A stretch of DNA of 14,807 bases from Sulfurovum sp. (GTDB lineage Bacteria; Campylobacterota; Campylobacteria; Campylobacterales; Sulfurovaceae), in assembly GCA_003978395.1 (NCBI GenBank), contig QNZV01000003.1:1-14807 (forward strand), given 5' to 3'. Under the pieces are notes generated by a model. The model saw only the letters and a program-made list of their open reading frames with translations, made no database searches and had not been told where the DNA came from. How positions within the stretch are numbered: position 1 is the first letter of the stretch; each line of letters starts with the position of its first letter. Both the position numbers and the translations under genes were made by a program. This document shows positions 7,143 through 13,844 of the stretch, piece after piece.

Positions 7143-9944
7143 ATGTCTCTTAAAATATTTTTATCTCCAGCACTTTATATTATGAGTAAACTCTCATTTA
7201 AAGCAAAGATTATAACCTCTATATCTATACTTTTTATACTTCTATTATTTCCCTCACGAACTATATTTATTGACTATATTAAAAGAAGTCATAATTATAA
7301 TAATCAACTTATTGGTTTAGAATATATAGAAATTATTAATAATTTTATCAAGGCAGTAGAGAGACATCGTTCACTTACAAAAAAATTCTTAGATGGAGAT
7401 ACAAATTTAAAAGAAGAGATTATTGAGAACGAACATATATTTTATACCAAACAAAAAATTGATATTATGAACTTTGACACTCAACATCTCAATATGCTTA
7501 CCTCTAATCAAAATTTTAATACAGCTGTTTCTTTATATAATGTAATGGAAATCAATAAACTAGATATTAATCTTCTTACGGATGAACATTTTAAAACTTA
7601 TGAAAAAATTATAAATAAACTAATAAAAACAATATTAGATATATCCGAAAAAACAACATTTAGAGCTTCTAAAGATTTAAGAGTTAACTACCTAGCAGAT
7701 ATGCTTCAAAATAAACTCTTACGTCTATATGAACTCTCAAAGCAACTTGAGGACACATCAGGGAGTCTATTTAAAAATAAATTATCAACACAAGAGAAAA
7801 AAAATATGTTATCTCTCTCCAGAGATTTAAAAGCATTAAAAATGAGTTTAGAAGAGACAAAGCTTTTGAGCCAACTTAGTAATTATCCTATACTACAAAA
7901 TCAGACCACTACTGTTAGCCATACTCTTGAAATATTATTAGAGATAATAGATAAAAAGATTATAAAAGAAGATATAAGCCATTTTGATAAAAAAGCTTTT
8001 CATAGAAAAGCTATTGCATCTATTGAAGAACAAAATGAGCTTTATAAACGATATACTTATACCTATGAAAGAACAATTAAAGAGTTACAGTCTAATCTAA
8101 ATAGTAAACTTTGGTCTCTACTTTTTGTCTTTTTAGTGATTTTAGGTGTTGCATTTTATATTTTTATAGCCTTTTACCTCTCCATTACCAAAAACTTAAA
8201 GAAGCTACAAACAGCCTCAGAAGATATTTCTTTAGGAAAAACAACAATTAAACTGGATGTTGATAAAGAAGATGAGATTGGAGATGCACTTTTAGCATTT
8301 AATACAATGAGTGAAAAGTTAACAGAGAACATCTCTTTTCTTGATGTCTATAAAACAGCCATTGATAGATCAAGCATTGTTTCAAAAACAGATGAGAAAG
8401 GTATTATTACCTATGTCAACAAAATGTTTTGTGAAGTATCTGGATATACAGAAGAAGAGCTTATCGGTCGTTCTCATAATATTATTCGTCATCCAGATAT
8501 GCCAAAAGAAGTGTTTAAAGAGATGTGGGAAGTACTTCTTGCTAAAAAAATTTGGAAAGGTACGCTTAAAAATCGTAAAAAAGATGGAAACCCTTACATT
8601 GTAAATGCAACTATCTTACCTATTTTAAATAAAAATAATAATATTTTAGAATATGTTGCTGTACGACACAATATTACCGAACTCGAGGAGAGTAAAGAGG
8701 AGATTAAAAAACAAAGAACCGATTTATTAACAGGTTTACCAAACCGTAATCAACTTGTTAATGATTTAAAAACAGCAATTAAGCCTATTATTTTCTATCT
8801 TAATATTGATGATTTTTCTGGATTTAATGATTTTTATGGTTCATCTATCGGAGATGATGTCTTAATTAACCTTGCCTCTAAACTTCAAGCAATCAAAGAT
8901 AAAAAAGATTTTAAACTCTATAAACTTCAAGCCGATCAATTTATTTTACTTTTCCAAGAGGACTATTTATCAAATACCAATTTTCAACTATTTTTTGAAA
9001 AGCTTATAGAAGATATTGAAGTAGAAATTTCTACTATAAATTTAGAAAATCAAAACCGTGTTTCTATCTCTATTACAAGTGGAGCAGCAAGCTACTATGC
9101 ACATGACAACTATCAAAAACTTATTTTATACTCAAATATAGCTAGAAAAAGAGCGCAAAAAGAGCATAAAAAATTCTTACTTTTTGACCATAGCATGAGC
9201 AAAAGTGAAGATTATGCTCAAAATATTGAGTGGATTAGAAAAATAAAAGAAGCCATTGATGAAGATAGAGTCGTAACCTATTATCAGCCTATACTTAATA
9301 ATAAAACTCAAGAGATAGTGAAATATGAGACATTAGTAAGAATGTTAGATAAAGATGGACATCCTGTATCTACATGGACATTTTTAGAGATAGCACAAAA
9401 AGCAAAACTATATCCTCAAATCACTAAAATTGTTATTGATAAAGCTTTTAAAACATTTGAAAATTTACCAGATTATGAATTCTCTCTTAATTTAACCATT
9501 GATGATATTTTATCAAAAGAGACCAGCTCTTATATCTGTGATAAGCTCTCAAACTATTCCAATAGCCATAATGTTATTTTTGAGATAACAGAGTCAGAAG
9601 AGGTTAATGACTATAAAAGAATTAATGATTTTGTTAAACGTATCAAAAAATATGGTGTTAAGATTGCCATTGATGATTTTGGCTCGGGATATGCAAACTT
9701 TGAACATATTATTGGTATAGATGCAGACTTTATTAAAATAGATGGTAGCCTAATCAAAAATATTGCTACAGATAAAAATGCACGGATAATTACCGAAGCC
9801 ATTATTTCATTTTCAAAGAAATTAGGAAGAAAAACCATTACAGAGTATGTATCCAATGAAGAAATATATAAAATTGTCAAAGATTTAGGGGCAGATTATT
9901 CTCAAGGTTTTTACTTTGGAGCACCTGCTCCAGAGCTTCAATAA
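7143..9944 (+). CDS. Membrane c-di-GMP phosphodiesterase: sensor-HAMP-PAS-(degenerate GGDEF)-EAL
   Basis: An inner-membrane signalling protein of 933 aa. Order: TM1 about 22-42; a helical, probably periplasmic region of about 280 residues with ERHRSLTKKFLDGD near 73; TM2 about 324-347; HAMP about 348-400; PAS about 406-518; GGDEF-fold about 526-681; EAL about 696-933. The PAS is of the Aer type (NIIRHPDMP, then MWE and KNRKKDG), so FAD binding is plausible. The cyclase signature GGDEF is replaced by LQADQF, so cyclase activity is not expected. The EAL domain keeps its metal and catalytic set: E729 (in ETL), N783 (SLNLT), E814 (FEITE), D844-D845 (DDFGSGY), K865 (KIDGS), E901 (TITEYV) and Q921 (SQGFYFGAP). 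It should therefore hydrolyse c-di-GMP, perhaps under redox and periplasmic control. The start is 7143, not 7116, because of the promoter and GGAAGG positions. It appears monocistronic. Confidence 0.95.
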   Translation: MSLKIFLSPALYIMSKLSFKAKIITSISILFILLLFPSRTIFIDYIKRSHNYNNQLIGLEYIEIINNFIKAVERHRSLTKKFLDGDTNLKEEIIENEHIFYTKQKIDIMNFDTQHLNMLTSNQNFNTAVSLYNVMEINKLDINLLTDEHFKTYEKIINKLIKTILDISEKTTFRASKDLRVNYLADMLQNKLLRLYELSKQLEDTSGSLFKNKLSTQEKKNMLSLSRDLKALKMSLEETKLLSQLSNYPILQNQTTTVSHTLEILLEIIDKKIIKEDISHFDKKAFHRKAIASIEEQNELYKRYTYTYERTIKELQSNLNSKLWSLLFVFLVILGVAFYIFIAFYLSITKNLKKLQTASEDISLGKTTIKLDVDKEDEIGDALLAFNTMSEKLTENISFLDVYKTAIDRSSIVSKTDEKGIITYVNKMFCEVSGYTEEELIGRSHNIIRHPDMPKEVFKEMWEVLLAKKIWKGTLKNRKKDGNPYIVNATILPILNKNNNILEYVAVRHNITELEESKEEIKKQRTDLLTGLPNRNQLVNDLKTAIKPIIFYLNIDDFSGFNDFYGSSIGDDVLINLASKLQAIKDKKDFKLYKLQADQFILLFQEDYLSNTNFQLFFEKLIEDIEVEISTINLENQNRVSISITSGAASYYAHDNYQKLILYSNIARKRAQKEHKKFLLFDHSMSKSEDYAQNIEWIRKIKEAIDEDRVVTYYQPILNNKTQEIVKYETLVRMLDKDGHPVSTWTFLEIAQKAKLYPQITKIVIDKAFKTFENLPDYEFSLNLTIDDILSKETSSYICDKLSNYSNSHNVIFEITESEEVNDYKRINDFVKRIKKYGVKIAIDDFGSGYANFEHIIGIDADFIKIDGSLIKNIATDKNARIITEAIISFSKKLGRKTITEYVSNEEIYKIVKDLGADYSQGFYFGAPAPELQ

Positions 9945-10032
9945 TTCTATTTTGTTCTTTTATACTTTAAGGTAGTAGAAAAGTTGATAATGAAAAATAT
10001 CTCTTAACTATAAAAAACAGCTTATATAAAAA

Positions 10033-10056
10033 ATTTGATTTTATTTTTAATCAAAT
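10033..10056. repeat. Inverted repeat ATTTGATT/AATCAAAT upstream of the 10093 gene
   Basis: Perfect 8-bp arms at 10033-10040 and 10049-10056 with an 8-base T-rich loop. It lies between the EAL gene and the promoter at 10078, centred about 48 bases before the predicted start site. It could be an operator or a weak A+T-rich terminator for the EAL gene; there is no T-run after it. The low complexity allows chance. Confidence 0.35.
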
Positions 10057-10077
10057 ACTTAATTTGGAAAATATCTG

Positions 10078-10086
10078 TGTTATAAT
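10078..10086 (+). promoter_or_regulatory. Extended -10 promoter (TGTTATAAT), predicted start at the ATG of the next gene
   Basis: TGT plus TATAAT (10081-10086). Six bases separate the box from the ATG at 10093, so the transcript should begin at or next to the A of the start codon. No Shine-Dalgarno sequence is present. Confidence 0.7.
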
Positions 10087-10092
10087 TAGCCT

Positions 10093-10494
10093 ATGAAAAC
10101 AATAATTATAATATTAAAGTTGTTAATCTTTTCTTTGCTATTTTCAAATAGTATATTAAACGCATCAACAATAAATGGAGACAAACCATCGTATGATAAA
10201 GTTTATAGAACAGATAGAATTGGCGATTCTTATCATTTTTTAATGTTAACAAAAGATGGTAAATATCACTATCTCTATACCAATAGGACTGCCAAGTTAA
10301 CAGGTGCAGAACTAAAATCTACAAATTTACTTGATATATTAAAGAAAAAGCAGTCATGGGGACAAGCTTTTCCTAAAAAAGGTAAATATACCATTGATAA
10401 TGGAAAATTTTACACTAAGCTTTTGTGGGATAGAATCTATATACTCTCTCCAAAAAAAATAAAATATTTAAATAAGATTTTTTATCTTAAATAA
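10093..10494 (+). CDS. Small exported protein, family unknown
   Basis: A 133-aa protein I do not recognise. Residues 1-24 are a clear signal peptide (two lysines, a long Ile/Leu/Phe core, likely cut after LNA), so the mature part of about 109 residues is periplasmic or secreted; no lipobox cysteine is seen. The mature part is basic, with several Tyr/Lys-rich strand-like segments (SYHFLMLTKDGKYHYLYTN, KGKYTIDNGKFYTK) that suggest a small beta-rich domain. The promoter places the start site at the ATG and there is no ribosome site, so translation may be leaderless; an alternative TTG at 10120 has no ribosome site either and would destroy the signal peptide. It lies alone between the EAL gene and nadE. 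Confidence 0.75.
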   Translation: MKTIIIILKLLIFSLLFSNSILNASTINGDKPSYDKVYRTDRIGDSYHFLMLTKDGKYHYLYTNRTAKLTGAELKSTNLLDILKKKQSWGQAFPKKGKYTIDNGKFYTKLLWDRIYILSPKKIKYLNKIFYLK

Positions 10495-10505
10495 TCTCTT
10501 TTTTT
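10473..10505 (+). terminator. Weak hairpin with T-run at the end of the 10093 gene
   Basis: TAAGAT (10473-10478) pairs with ATCTTA (10484-10489) around a T5 loop, overlapping the last codons, and a run of seven T follows at 10499-10505. The stem is only 6 bp, A+T rich and 9 bases from the T-run. The T-run may instead be the T-rich upstream element of the nadE promoter. Confidence 0.25.
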
Positions 10506-10508
10506 AGT

Positions 10509-10514
10509 TAAAAT
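10509..10514 (+). promoter_or_regulatory. Candidate -10 box (TAAAAT) for nadE
   Basis: TAAAAT preceded by a T-rich tract, predicted start near 10521, leader of about 40 bases ending in AAAGGAAAG, a strong ribosome site 4-5 bases before the ATG at 10560. Confidence 0.4.
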
Positions 10515-10559
10515 GGCATCTTTATTAACTTAAACATCCCATACGTTAAAAGGAAAGTC

Positions 10560-12455
10560 ATGCATGGATTTTACAGAGTCGCTTCTGCTGTTAATCAAAC
10601 TGCTGTAGCAAACCCTCAAAAAAATACTCTATCTATTCTCTCTCTACTCAATCAAGCTTATCATCAAAATGTCTCTGTAGTACTCTTTCCTGAGCTAACA
10701 CTTACAGGCTATACAGCTTCTGATATTTTTTTCAATCAAACACTATTAGAAAATCAGAATACGGCTCTAAAATCTATTCTAAAAGTCAGTGAAAACATCT
10801 CAACAATTGCTATTTTAGGTCTTGTTTTACTATATGAAAATCGACTTTACAATACAGCTATTGTTATTCAAAATGGAAAAATTTTAGGTGTTGTTCCTAA
10901 AAGTTATATTCCTAATAAAAAAGAGTTTTATGAGAAACGTCACTTTATTTCAGGGCGTAACATACGAAATAGAACAACTTATTTATTGGGGCAAACCATT
11001 CCCTTTGGAGTTGATTTACTATTTTGTGATAACCAAGAGATGACATTTGGTATAGAAATTTGTGAAGATTTATGGGCGATTACTCCACCTTCAAATCAAA
11101 TGTCAATTAATGGTGCGAATCTTATTTTTAACCTATCAGCAAGTAATGAACTTATCGGTAAAGCTGAGTACCGAGAGGAGTTGGTACGAACACAAAGTGC
11201 CAGATGTATGGGAGCTTATGTTTATGCCTCTTCAGGTGTAGGGGAGTCAACAACCGATACAGTATTTGGAGGTCACTCTATTATTGCAGAATATGGTTCA
11301 ACTCTTGTTCAAAACCAACGTTTTGATATGAATTCAAACCTCATCATAGCCGATATAGATTTAGAGCGAATGAATTGGCAACGTCTTTCTGAATCCAGTT
11401 ATTCTGATGAAATTATAACAGAGTTTAGACCTATCAATGTTAAATCTTTGGTTCAAATAAAAGAGTTAAAACGTTTTATTAATCCTCATCCTTTTGTTCC
11501 CTCTATCTACCAAGAAAAAGAGCATCGTTGCAAAGAGATTGTTAATATTCAAGCCTATGCACTTATCAAACGAATGAGCCATGCAGGCATCAAAAAAGCT
11601 GTTATTGGAATCTCTGGTGGATTGGATTCTACTCTTGCCCTACTCTCTACCCATAAAGCATTTCAACTCATGAACTGGGATAGTAAAGATATTATTGCCA
11701 TTACCATGCCAGGGTTTGGAACAACCTCTCGAACGAAAAGTAATGCCATAGAACTCTGTGAAAAATTAAATATTACACTGCGTACCATTGATATTACAAA
11801 GTTGGCTCTCACAGAATTTGAAGCTATAGGACATCATATAGATGACCACTCTGTAACCTATGAAAATGTTCAAGCACGAGCAAGAACCTCAATTTTGATG
11901 AACACTGCGAACCGTGAGGGGGGTTTGGTTATAGGAACAGGCGATTTAAGCGAAATCGCTTTAGGTTGGTCTACCTATAACGGCGACCATATGAGTATGT
12001 ATGCCTTGAATTCGGGTATTCCTAAAACACTTATAAAATACGTTATTGAGTACTTTAAAAGCAATAGCAACATTACTCATATTATAGATGATATTTTAGA
12101 TACCCCTATAAGCCCAGAACTTTTACCTCATAAAGATGATGAAATAGTCCAAGAGACCGAATCTATAGTTGGTCCCTATGAACTTCACGATTTCTTTTTA
12201 TATCACTTTATCAAATATGGAGCAAAGCCCAGTAAAATACTCTTTTTAGCCAACCATGCTTTTGAAAATTACAGTAAAGAAGAGATAAAAAAGTGGCTCA
12301 AAAAATTTTTATGGCGTTTCTTTAGCCAACAATTCAAACGCTCATGTATACCAGATGGACCAAAAGTAGGAAGTATCTCACTAAGTCCAAGAGCAGACTG
12401 GAGAATGCCAAGCGATGCAGATGTAAAAATTTGGATGGAAGAGCTAGAGAAATAA
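10560..12455 (+). CDS. nadE: Glutamine-dependent NAD(+) synthetase
   Basis: Makes NAD from deamido-NAD, ATP and glutamine, the last step of NAD synthesis. This is the long two-domain form (631 aa). The N-terminal nitrilase-fold glutaminase, about 1-290, has the triad Glu45 (FPELTLTGY), Lys114 (VVPKSYIPN) and Cys168 (IEICEDLW). The C-terminal synthetase, about 325-631, has the ATP-pyrophosphatase loop SGGLDST (352-358) and the NAD-synthase block GTGDLSEIALGW followed by YNGDHMSMY. Ammonia from glutamine is passed between the domains in known enzymes. Campylobacter and Helicobacter usually carry the short, ammonia-dependent form as I recall, so the long form points away from those genera. The start ATG has AAAGGAAAG just ahead. 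It is convergent with the Roadblock gene 27 bases downstream. Confidence 0.97.
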   Translation: MHGFYRVASAVNQTAVANPQKNTLSILSLLNQAYHQNVSVVLFPELTLTGYTASDIFFNQTLLENQNTALKSILKVSENISTIAILGLVLLYENRLYNTAIVIQNGKILGVVPKSYIPNKKEFYEKRHFISGRNIRNRTTYLLGQTIPFGVDLLFCDNQEMTFGIEICEDLWAITPPSNQMSINGANLIFNLSASNELIGKAEYREELVRTQSARCMGAYVYASSGVGESTTDTVFGGHSIIAEYGSTLVQNQRFDMNSNLIIADIDLERMNWQRLSESSYSDEIITEFRPINVKSLVQIKELKRFINPHPFVPSIYQEKEHRCKEIVNIQAYALIKRMSHAGIKKAVIGISGGLDSTLALLSTHKAFQLMNWDSKDIIAITMPGFGTTSRTKSNAIELCEKLNITLRTIDITKLALTEFEAIGHHIDDHSVTYENVQARARTSILMNTANREGGLVIGTGDLSEIALGWSTYNGDHMSMYALNSGIPKTLIKYVIEYFKSNSNITHIIDDILDTPISPELLPHKDDEIVQETESIVGPYELHDFFLYHFIKYGAKPSKILFLANHAFENYSKEEIKKWLKKFLWRFFSQQFKRSCIPDGPKVGSISLSPRADWRMPSDADVKIWMEELEK

Positions 12456-12484
12456 AATCTCTATACTCTTCAGATTAATTTTTT
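12456..12484 (+). terminator. Possible weak terminator between nadE and the convergent Roadblock gene
   Basis: AATCT (12456-12460) can pair with AGATT (12472-12476), followed by AATTTTTT (12477-12484). The 5-bp A+T-rich stem is weak. The T-run overlaps the stop codon of the minus-strand gene. Confidence 0.3.
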
Positions 12485-12851
12485 AAGATAACTCCGATAC
12501 TGCTTTGTTCATGATTTTTGGTAAAATCATCTTTGCTAGAGCAACATTACCATCTTTCTTAAAAATAGCAAAAAGATGAAGATGCACAGCGCTATCCTCT
12601 CCAGAACAAGCCATTAAAATTTTAGATTTTTCTGTTGAAATTTCCATAATTTTGGTATGACCTAATGATAATTTTGTTGATAAAGCATGTGTATCTCTAA
12701 AAACATCATTAAATATAATGCTAGTCTCTTCTATATTAATATCTGAATCAGATTTATCAAATAGAAGCAGGTCTCCTGTATATTGACTAAGACCTACTCC
12801 CATATAACCATTTATCTGTTTAATATCATCAAAAATTGATTCATTTATCAT
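12483..12851 (-). CDS. Roadblock/LC7-like domain protein (copy 1)
   Basis: A 122-aa cytoplasmic single-domain protein. The pattern fits the Roadblock/LC7 fold: an N-terminal helix, INGYMGVGL leading into strand, G-D-L-L-L-F hairpin, long central helix with SIIFNDVFRDTHAL, LGHTKIMEIST strand and the C-terminal FAIFKKDGNVALAKMIL strand-helix typical of MglB-like proteins. It is clearly paralogous to the protein at 13501-13833, sharing INGYMG, the IFND.FR helix, a TE turn and GN..LAKMIL. The start is ATG 12851: AAGGA lies 7 bases upstream and a TGTTATAAT promoter at 12883-12891. The frame stays open to 12998, but those 49 extra residues are low-complexity intergenic sequence. It is transcribed divergently from the PAS-Roadblock-Roco operon. 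Known family members bind or regulate Ras-like GTPases; a partnership with the Roco protein is inferred. Confidence 0.82.
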   Translation of the reverse strand: MINESIFDDIKQINGYMGVGLSQYTGDLLLFDKSDSDINIEETSIIFNDVFRDTHALSTKLSLGHTKIMEISTEKSKILMACSGEDSAVHLHLFAIFKKDGNVALAKMILPKIMNKAVSELS

Positions 12852-12882
12852 TAAATATCCTTTATTTTTAATTATAATAAAA

Positions 12883-12891
12883 ATTATAACA
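12883..12891 (-). promoter_or_regulatory. Extended -10 promoter (TGTTATAAT) of the first Roadblock gene
   Basis: On the minus strand TGT is directly followed by TATAAT (12888 down to 12883). The predicted start near 12876 gives a leader of about 25 bases containing AAGGA before the ATG at 12851. A second TATAAT without TGn lies at 12876-12871. Confidence 0.7.
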
Positions 12892-12949
12892 TAATTTAAC
12901 TTTATTAGAGAAATAATATTAATTAATAATTCTTTAATACATTTTGTCC

Positions 12950-12955
12950 TATTAT
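12950..12955 (+). promoter_or_regulatory. Candidate -10 box (TATTAT) for the PAS-Roadblock-Roco operon
   Basis: TATTAT about 31 bases before the ATG at 12987, with a T-rich stretch and a TG five to six positions upstream. It predicts a start near 12962 and a leader of about 25 bases with AGGAT as ribosome site. A TATAAA at 12960-12965 is too close to that site to be the better choice. Confidence 0.35.
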
Positions 12956-12986
12956 TAGATATAAAAATACAGATTAGGATAATAAT

Positions 12987-13490
12987 ATGACAGAGCAAGA
13001 AGTACTATTGACAGATGTTGATATTATTGTATCTCAATCAGATTTAGAAGGTTTTATTATCTATGCAAATCCTATTTTTTATAAAATATCTGCCTATCCA
13101 AAAGGAAAGCTTATTGGCGAGAATCATAATATAATTAGACATAAAGATATGCCAAAAGTTGTTTTTAAATATATGTGGGAGCAGATAGAAGCAAAAAAAG
13201 AAGTTTACTGCTTTGTTAAAAATAAAGTCAGAGAAAATGGATACTATTGGGTATATGCTTATGTTCGCCCTTCTCTCAATAGAGATGGAACGATACGAAA
13301 CTATATATCTACACGCAAAGCTATTTCCAAAAAAGCCAAAAATATTATTGAGCCATTCTATAAACACCTATTGAATATAGAAAAAAAGTATGGTCTAAAA
13401 GAGTCAGAAAAAGAGTTTAATAAGTTTATGCAAAATAACTGTTATCAAAATCAATCATATAATGATGTTGTACATTCCATTCAATATTAA
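12987..13490 (+). CDS. Stand-alone Aer/CetB-type PAS domain protein
   Basis: A 167-aa cytoplasmic protein made of one PAS domain (about 8-115) and a lysine-rich helical tail (about 116-167). It has the Aer/CetB signature: YANPIFYKISAY, then NIIRHKDMPKVVFKYMW and VKNKVRENGYYWVYAY. Residues that, as I recall, matter for FAD binding in E. coli Aer have counterparts here (Asn of YAN, Arg-His-x-Asp of IRHKD, Trp of MW, Asn of VKN), so a flavin redox or oxygen sensor is plausible. Its size and make-up resemble Campylobacter CetB, which works with a separate CetA receptor; no CetA-like gene is adjacent here. AGGAT precedes the ATG. The Roadblock gene begins 11 bases after its stop, with the ribosome site touching the stop, so the two are almost surely co-transcribed. 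It closely matches the PAS of the EAL protein. Confidence 0.88.
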   Translation: MTEQEVLLTDVDIIVSQSDLEGFIIYANPIFYKISAYPKGKLIGENHNIIRHKDMPKVVFKYMWEQIEAKKEVYCFVKNKVRENGYYWVYAYVRPSLNRDGTIRNYISTRKAISKKAKNIIEPFYKHLLNIEKKYGLKESEKEFNKFMQNNCYQNQSYNDVVHSIQY

Positions 13491-13500
13491 AGGATACAAA

Positions 13501-13833
13501 ATGAAAATAGAAAAGGTAATAAAAGATATTCAAGATATAAATGGATATATGGGTTCAGCAATCTTAAATCAAAGTGGAGAGACTATATATATTGATGAAA
13601 ATCAAACTATTGATTTAGCATTCTCTTCTAGTATATTCAATGATACTTTTAGAGCTTTGACAAGTGCTTCTTTGGATATTGGACTAAGTAAGCTCATAAG
13701 ATTAGAAACTGAAACTGATGAAGGCACTGTTTTCCTAATCTATGCAAATAAAAAACAGACTATTTTTTCTATTTTTGATTCAAAAGGTAATATATCTTTG
13801 GCAAAAATGATACTTTCTCAATTAATAAAATAA
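13501..13833 (+). CDS. Roadblock/LC7-like domain protein (copy 2)
   Basis: A 110-aa single-domain protein with the same plan as the product of 12483-12851: helix, INGYMGSAIL, GETIYID hairpin, SSIFNDTFRAL helix, a TE turn in LETETDE, then FSIFDSKGNISLAKMIL. Conserved positions run the whole length, so the two arose by duplication; this copy is about 12 residues shorter, mostly at the C-terminus. The start is ATG 13501, with AAAGGA directly after the stop of the PAS gene; the ORF can be extended back to 13462 inside the PAS gene but that start has no ribosome site. The LRR-Roco gene starts 11 bases after the stop. Roadblock proteins usually form homo- or heterodimers that bind GTPases; here a heterodimer with copy 1 and contact with the Roco protein are inferences. 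Confidence 0.82.
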   Translation: MKIEKVIKDIQDINGYMGSAILNQSGETIYIDENQTIDLAFSSSIFNDTFRALTSASLDIGLSKLIRLETETDEGTVFLIYANKKQTIFSIFDSKGNISLAKMILSQLIK

Positions 13834-13844
13834 GAGTAAATATT

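Noticed and set aside
12852..12998. 49-residue N-terminal extension of the first Roadblock protein, with a membrane-like look
   Set aside because: It is translated A+T-rich intergenic DNA containing this gene's own promoter and ribosome site, and it overlaps the divergent PAS gene.
13044..13367. 107-residue open frame on the minus strand
   Set aside because: It is antisense to the well-supported PAS gene and has no family features.
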